Part shown: positions 63,995 to 64,000 of the stretch, piece after piece | How the letters are laid out: every line of letters starts with the position of its first letter | How positions within the stretch are numbered: the first letter of the stretch is position 1 | Source: Phoronis australis | Taxonomy: Eukaryota > Phoronida > Phoronidae | Direction: 5' to 3' | Assembly (NCBI GenBank): GCA_002633005.1 | Contig: NMRA01000082.1 | Location: 598,576 to 662,575 of the forward strand | Length of the DNA stretch: 64,000 nucleotides | Made by a program: the position numbers and the translations under genes | Notes under the pieces: generated by a model | What the model saw: the letters and a program-made list of their open reading frames with translations, nothing else | Database searches by the model: none | Told to the model about the DNA's origin: nothing

Positions 63995-64000
63995 GTAATT

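Overview
The window looks like an intron-rich animal genome, probably a marine invertebrate such as a lancelet, hemichordate, echinoderm or mollusc. That is inferred from short phase-1 exons separated by GT-AG introns of about 0.1-7 kb, AT-rich introns full of the palindrome tacatgta, and debris of 2A-bearing non-LTR retrotransposons and THAP/P-like transposons. The species cannot be fixed from the sequence.

One huge gene on the + strand fills the window and is open at both ends. I resolve 44 coding exons (72-63994). Every exon length is a multiple of 3 and every exon starts and ends in phase 1; together they give 2,667 codons without a stop. After one leading EGF exon (72-221), the gene holds three tandem copies of a 13-exon module of about 690 residues: M1 (1330-25888), M2 (26951-40627) and M3 (42295-59368). 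Each module has two EGF-like exons (EGF-a, EGF-b), a short exon 'c' ending FYCVD, and ten exons that form five two-exon domains, named here D1A/D1B to D5A/D5B. Each pair is about 100-120 residues and reads as beta-alpha-beta / beta-alpha-beta. I do not recognise the family; the fold may be SEA-like or ferredoxin-like (inference). After M3 the protein becomes pure MEGF/SCARF-like EGF repeats (59638-63994), including one 1,254-bp exon with about 13 units. The product is most likely a large secreted or cell-surface protein; its signal peptide and any membrane segment lie outside the window.

M2 and M3 resemble each other from EGF-a to D4B, whereas D5B of M1 and M2 are nearly identical and D5B of M3 differs. 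This fits a last tandem duplication whose unit ran from about D5 of one module to D4 of the next.

The introns carry the mobile DNA: a near-identical 0.6-kb direct duplication next to an N (4529-6151); a four-copy MITE-like family with CATGCGCGCACCCAG-type ends and 5-bp flanking repeats (4306, 6900, 30406, 57449); a CR1-like retrotransposon with a recognisable 2A peptide (about 11730-16433), itself split by a THAP-encoding inverted-repeat element (14821-16310); a second non-LTR remnant on the - strand (17846-about 19850); a fold-back THAP element with about 320-bp inverted arms (35497-36841); a third THAP fragment (45871-46065); two tRNA-derived SINE-like units (27937-28420); and several minisatellites.

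Introns longer than 300 bp in which I recognise nothing: 222-1329, 1477-2542, 9219-9967, 20803-21232, 21431-23261, 23409-25720, 28967-29297, 29376-30173, 31081-32093, 32241-33387 (only ATC/GTC-rich low complexity), 37191-37842, 38424-39346, 39494-40459, 42436-43235, 43377-44770, 44849-45462, 49588-50286, 54421-55938, 56086-56860, 58760-59203 (only one CTAGTGG repeat unit near 58927), 60115-60516 and 61771-63931. Intron 33589-35062 matches 50740-53885 in part. In 45601-49389, apart from the THAP fragment and an N at 47377, I see nothing identifiable. No RNA gene, CRISPR array or promoter of the gene is seen.
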